Positions 60,463 to 64,000 of a DNA stretch of 64,000 nucleotides are shown here, in pieces (the stretch's first letter is position 1; each line of letters opens with the position of its first letter). Position numbers and translations under genes: made by a program. A model generated the notes under the pieces. It saw only the letters and a list, made by a program, of their open reading frames with translations, was not told the origin of the DNA and searched no databases. Origin of the DNA: Thamnaconus septentrionalis (lineage: Eukaryota > Chordata > Actinopteri > Tetraodontiformes > Monacanthidae); contig CM020511.1 of the NCBI GenBank assembly GCA_009823395.1, forward strand, positions 10,804,501-10,868,500, written 5' to 3'.

Positions 60463-61641
60463 CCGGCTGCCGCGCAACCCAGACGCGCGAACCTTAGCGC
60501 TCGACCGCGGCAGCGCTCGCTCAGCGCAGCGCGTCTCGTGACCAGGTACCAGCAAAACAAGACAAGCGCGCGTGCCGCCGTGGCGCGCTCACTGACAACT
60601 TGGAAAAAGGTGAAGAAAAAAAGAAGAGCAGAACAGGTGTGAAAAGTGTGCAGGGGCAAAGGGCAAATGCGCACCCAGAATCGGAATTCACCAGTTCGCC
60701 GAAACATAAAGAAATTGGACAAACACAAAACTGCCGACTAACACGATGTGGAATGTGCATCCACGTGAAAAATTAACGCACAATCGTCGTCTCTTTGGAT
60801 GGCCAACTCATGCCGGAAGCTTTCTGCTTTTATGCAACAGGTTTGTGCCCAAGCTGATGGTTGTGAACGCAGCCACTAGTACAGACTTCAGATGCTGAGT
60901 CGTCAGCGACGGCACAGAAATGCACTTCAAGACTAGAATGACCACTGAGAACACACGCATGCACGCACTCACCTGCACGCACACACACACACACACACAC
61001 ACAAACAGGTGCCTAGCTTATATAAAGCAATGCCTCGTGACAGACAAGTTCACGCTACACACATGTAACCAGTGTAAACTGGCAGTAACTATGGTAACAA
61101 TGAAGTTCTTACACAAACACAACAAAAACACAACAAAAAACTCGGTGAGTCAGTTTAAATCTGCGCTGCTCTCGGTTTTGATTCGAGATATAAAATAGCA
61201 CAGTTGTAAACGGTGCGGACTCCAGTACATCCGTCTGTCTCCTTCCTGTCCAAACAGAAACAAATGGCCCGAGTTACTTTGTTTTGTTTTTTTTATTTGT
61301 TTGAATAAATTGTTGAAGGTTTTATGAAAATAAAAATGAATGAGCATTTGTTGTCATTTAAGCAAATGTATAATCCATCAAGATGGACAACACTTCATTA
61401 TGACTGTCATGAATGAAAGATAAACAGAAAGTTTAACGGTACGTCTGCCATATGTGATCCCAAGCCATACAGTTCAGATGTGTCAGTACCTTGAAATAGC
61501 CTCGATGGCAGGCATGAGGTTATTGAACAAGCAGGTCCAAACTGAACCGGATCCGGATCCAAAAACATGAAGTACCTCAATTAGCCGTTGCAAATCAAAC
61601 TTGCACTCATTTTGAAAACACGACTGGCAGAGTGAAGAGTT

Positions 61642-61642
<1 letters not shown>

Positions 61643-61710
<68 letters not shown>
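61643..61710. repeat. (AT)34 microsatellite
   Basis: Uninterrupted TA dinucleotides. Confidence 0.97.
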
Positions 61711-61714
<4 letters not shown>

Positions 61715-63154
61715 TCCTTTAAAGGTTAAAATGTATTCATTTTCAAATATCTAATCTGAAACATTTCATTTAATAATGTTGCCTCAAAAGTCGGCTCGCT
61801 CGGGGCCCTGCGACACAAGTTCTTAGTTGATTTAACAACCCGTCTAATTAAATGACATGAAGTGGCAAACAATGATATAATTCATTCATCAGTGTTTTTT
61901 TAAGGGGTAAGAACTTCCAGTACTTGAATCCCTCATAGTGCAGTTTTGTGAAAACTGTGTTTGATTTTCATCTTCGATAGCGTGCTGATCCAGGGGATTC
62001 GGAGTGGAAGTTGAACGTGCGAAAAAGGTCTGTTGACACAAGTATCATGAAATGAGTGTATTTGACTAATTTGCTGGTGGCAGCACCATTTCACTGTTAA
62101 ACAATTCCTGGAGACACGCAGCGACTTGCAGCAGCAGCCGTTGTTAACGTGACTCCGCCAGACTGAATCGGTTCAGGAGGCCCATTTGATGTCTGCAACT
62201 GATAAAACCCTTAATGGGGGCAGATTCTTGGCACTGCTCTGCCTTCTGCAGGTATGTGAGCCGGCTGGGCAGAGTGTAGCCGAGGGTCGACTGCACGGCA
62301 TTGAAACAGTCTGGGACTGGTGTCTCTCTCTCACTCTCTCTCCCTCTTTGCGACTCGGCCCCGGAAACAAGGAGCTCTTTCTTAAACTCCGTCTGCCGCC
62401 GTAACACATCAACTCGCGAGAGGTGGCAGACTGAACGCCGAGAGACGCGAACCGAGTGCGGAAAATTCCCTGCGAAATTAATTACAAGAGCAGCGATCGC
62501 AATAAAAGAAAAGGCAACAAGCAAACAAAAAAATAAAATAAAGGAATCTGTCTGGGAGGAAAGAAAATACCGTTGCTCCCCCGCCAAGGTCTCTGATCTT
62601 CACTCTCACAAGTTTAGCATTTTTTCTCCCCTTTCTAAACAGCGCTCATTACTAAAATTCATTAATAATAATAAAACAAACTACTTCAGAATCATCAAAC
62701 ACCTTTGGAAAAAAACAAAAACCAAACAAAAAACAGGGAAGAGGAGGACAACAAAAATAAATAACAAGCTGGGAACAAGCACCGCGGCGCTGAGCGAGAG
62801 GCGGGATTGGCCGTCTGCTGGGAGACCGCAGGGTAAATATTGGCCAAGCCCGAGCGAGCCCTGCCTGTTGTCGGCTGTGTGCAAAGGTGTAAATGTGTGC
62901 GCATGTGCCTCTGAGCACATCTTTGTGCATGCGTGTCCGAGGGCCGAGTCAACACGGAGCCGCGCGCAAGTTCGGCCCCCAGGCGGTTAGCTGACGGTTG
63001 ACCCCTGCCGCCGCCGCCACCTACACACTCACACCACTCATACAGAGGATTACAAGACCTTTTCTAATGGGGGAGCCAATATTTTTACTGCTGCGTGCAA
63101 TAGTAAGAGGTCGAGGTGGATGTCGGAGATGTTCTCCGTTCTATGTTAGTTTCT

Positions 63155-63260
63155 CCGAGGTAGGGCTGGGCGATTTTGGACAAAAGTAAAAAATCCTGAT
63201 TTCTTTCTCTAAAAAACTCGATTTTCGATTTCGATTTTTTTTTTTTGGTGAAACTACAAA
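63155..63260. repeat. Dispersed 'ggctgggcgat' repeat fragment
   Basis: GTAGGGCTGGGCGATTTTGG followed by AAAACTCGATTTTCGATTTC is the recognisable end of a common fish DNA repeat (GGGCTGGGCGATATGG ... AAATCGATTTTCGATTTTGA). A related fragment sits at 36130-36235 in the opposite orientation, ending ATTGCCCATCCCTAT. Confidence 0.45.
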
Positions 63261-64000
63261 AGACAATGGAATAAATTAGTTCAAATATTTTGCCCTTATT
63301 TTTTTTTTTAAAGAAAAATAGCGAACAAATGTCCCTCTTGGGAATGAAGTGCAACTGAAAGATGGTGTAAATCCTTCTGGAGTTGAGTAAAGTGACAACA
63401 TTTATAGTCTTCTTGACCAAACAAAGACGAATCCCTTGGATTAATGAAGGGAGAAGCTCACTGTCACCAAACAAAAAATAAACAGGTTCTTCATAAACAA
63501 AGATGAAGTTCCCTTATTTGGGAAGAAAGTGTAAACTTAAGAACCAAACACAAGTGAATTCCGTCTTCACTGTCTTTCACCAAACATCACTTTAAAAATG
63601 AAAGTTTTTCTATCATCTTGAGCAACAATGAATCAATAAAGTGCAAAACCTTCACATTTTGTAAAATCAGGCGCACAGCCCGGAAGCAAGTGAGAGGTCG
63701 GTTGGTTGGTCAGCACACAGACTGTCTGAGTGGTACAATGGTAGTATCTGAACCTCATCCAGGACGCAGGTGAGCTAAAACTATTATGGAAAATCCAAGG
63801 TTGATCGGTCACTCGACGTTAATGTTGACAATAGTCTTTGACTTGGCATTGAGGTCTGATGTGCCAATAAAGGCTGGTTGCTTTTATCGAAAACAATAAT
63901 AATAAAGAAAAACAATCTTGAAAACAATTGTTCACTCATTTGAAAACAGGATCTGCATTACTACACAATGGCGGGAAAGTGAAAATGTGTTTGGTTGACA

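Larger units (their letters stand above)
38207..64000 (-). other. ldlrad4: ldlrad4 upstream intron and 5' region (no LDL-A exon found)
   Basis: About 25.8 kb 5' of the transmembrane exon on the ldlrad4 strand. I looked on the minus strand for the Cys-rich LDL-receptor class A module (CxxxxxCxxGxC ... DCxDxSDE) and did not find it. The stretch is largely microsatellites (43.5-46.3, 48-49.6, 51.2-52.3, 58.5, 61.6 kb), transposon debris and some low-repeat blocks that could be regulatory. Candidate exon signals at 56493 (minus), 55280 (minus) and 62251 (plus) are weak and listed separately. Confidence 0.6.

Noticed and set aside
38207..64000. LDL-receptor class A exon of ldlrad4
   Set aside because: No minus-strand segment with the six-Cys plus DxSDE pattern was found; a chance QQENDW-like stretch near 44090 lacks the cysteines.

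Overview
This is vertebrate nuclear DNA, almost certainly from a teleost fish. It has spliced genes with GT-AG introns, a very high load of (CA)n, (AT)n, (GA)n and tetranucleotide microsatellites, and decayed copies of fish-type mobile elements (Penelope-like, L2-like LINE, PIF/Harbinger, hAT-like and Tc1-like non-autonomous elements, a tRNA-derived SINE). Two protein genes are recognisable, in convergent tail-to-tail orientation: fam210a on the plus strand and ldlrad4 on the minus strand. The human genes are neighbours in the same arrangement on chromosome 18p11.21 (from memory), so this is a conserved synteny block. Nothing prokaryotic is present (no operons, CRISPR arrays or insertion sequences).

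Layout. 1-17.2 kb: no recognisable host exon; holds Penelope-like fragments (8.56-9.17 and 13.52-13.98 kb), an L2-like LINE fragment (15.85-16.40 kb), a SINE piece and a dispersed MITE-like copy. 17.2-21.3 kb: fam210a, with a promoter and probable first exon near 17.2-17.4 kb, coding exons at 18688-19127, 19732-19843 and 20002-20316, and poly(A) signals at 20.9-21.3 kb; a hAT-like element fills intron 2. 21.3-25.17 kb: intergenic spacer between the two 3' ends. 25.17-31.81 kb: probable very long, microsatellite-rich 3' UTR of ldlrad4 (minus strand). 31810-32446: terminal coding exon of ldlrad4 (SMAD-interaction motif and two PY motifs) with a reading-frame break inside a G-rich tract. 36376-36426: a 51-nt cassette exon. 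38052-38206: the transmembrane exon. 38.2-64 kb: 5' intronic or upstream ldlrad4 sequence, mostly microsatellites and transposon debris; the LDL-receptor class A exon was not found and probably lies beyond the window. A minus-strand TATA box plus splice donor near 56.5 kb is a candidate alternative first exon.

Function. FAM210A is a mitochondrial inner-membrane protein linked to mitochondrial translation and to muscle and bone homeostasis. LDLRAD4 is an endosomal single-pass membrane protein that sequesters receptor-regulated SMADs and recruits NEDD4-family ubiquitin ligases, damping TGF-beta signalling. They are neighbours by synteny, with no evident shared pathway. I see no clearly undescribed biological system. 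The items most worth checking are the G-rich frame break in ldlrad4, the expanded 11-residue repeat in fam210a, the in-frame upstream start of fam210a, the TATA/donor first exon, a Harbinger element with a Myb-like remnant, and several perfect short palindromes.
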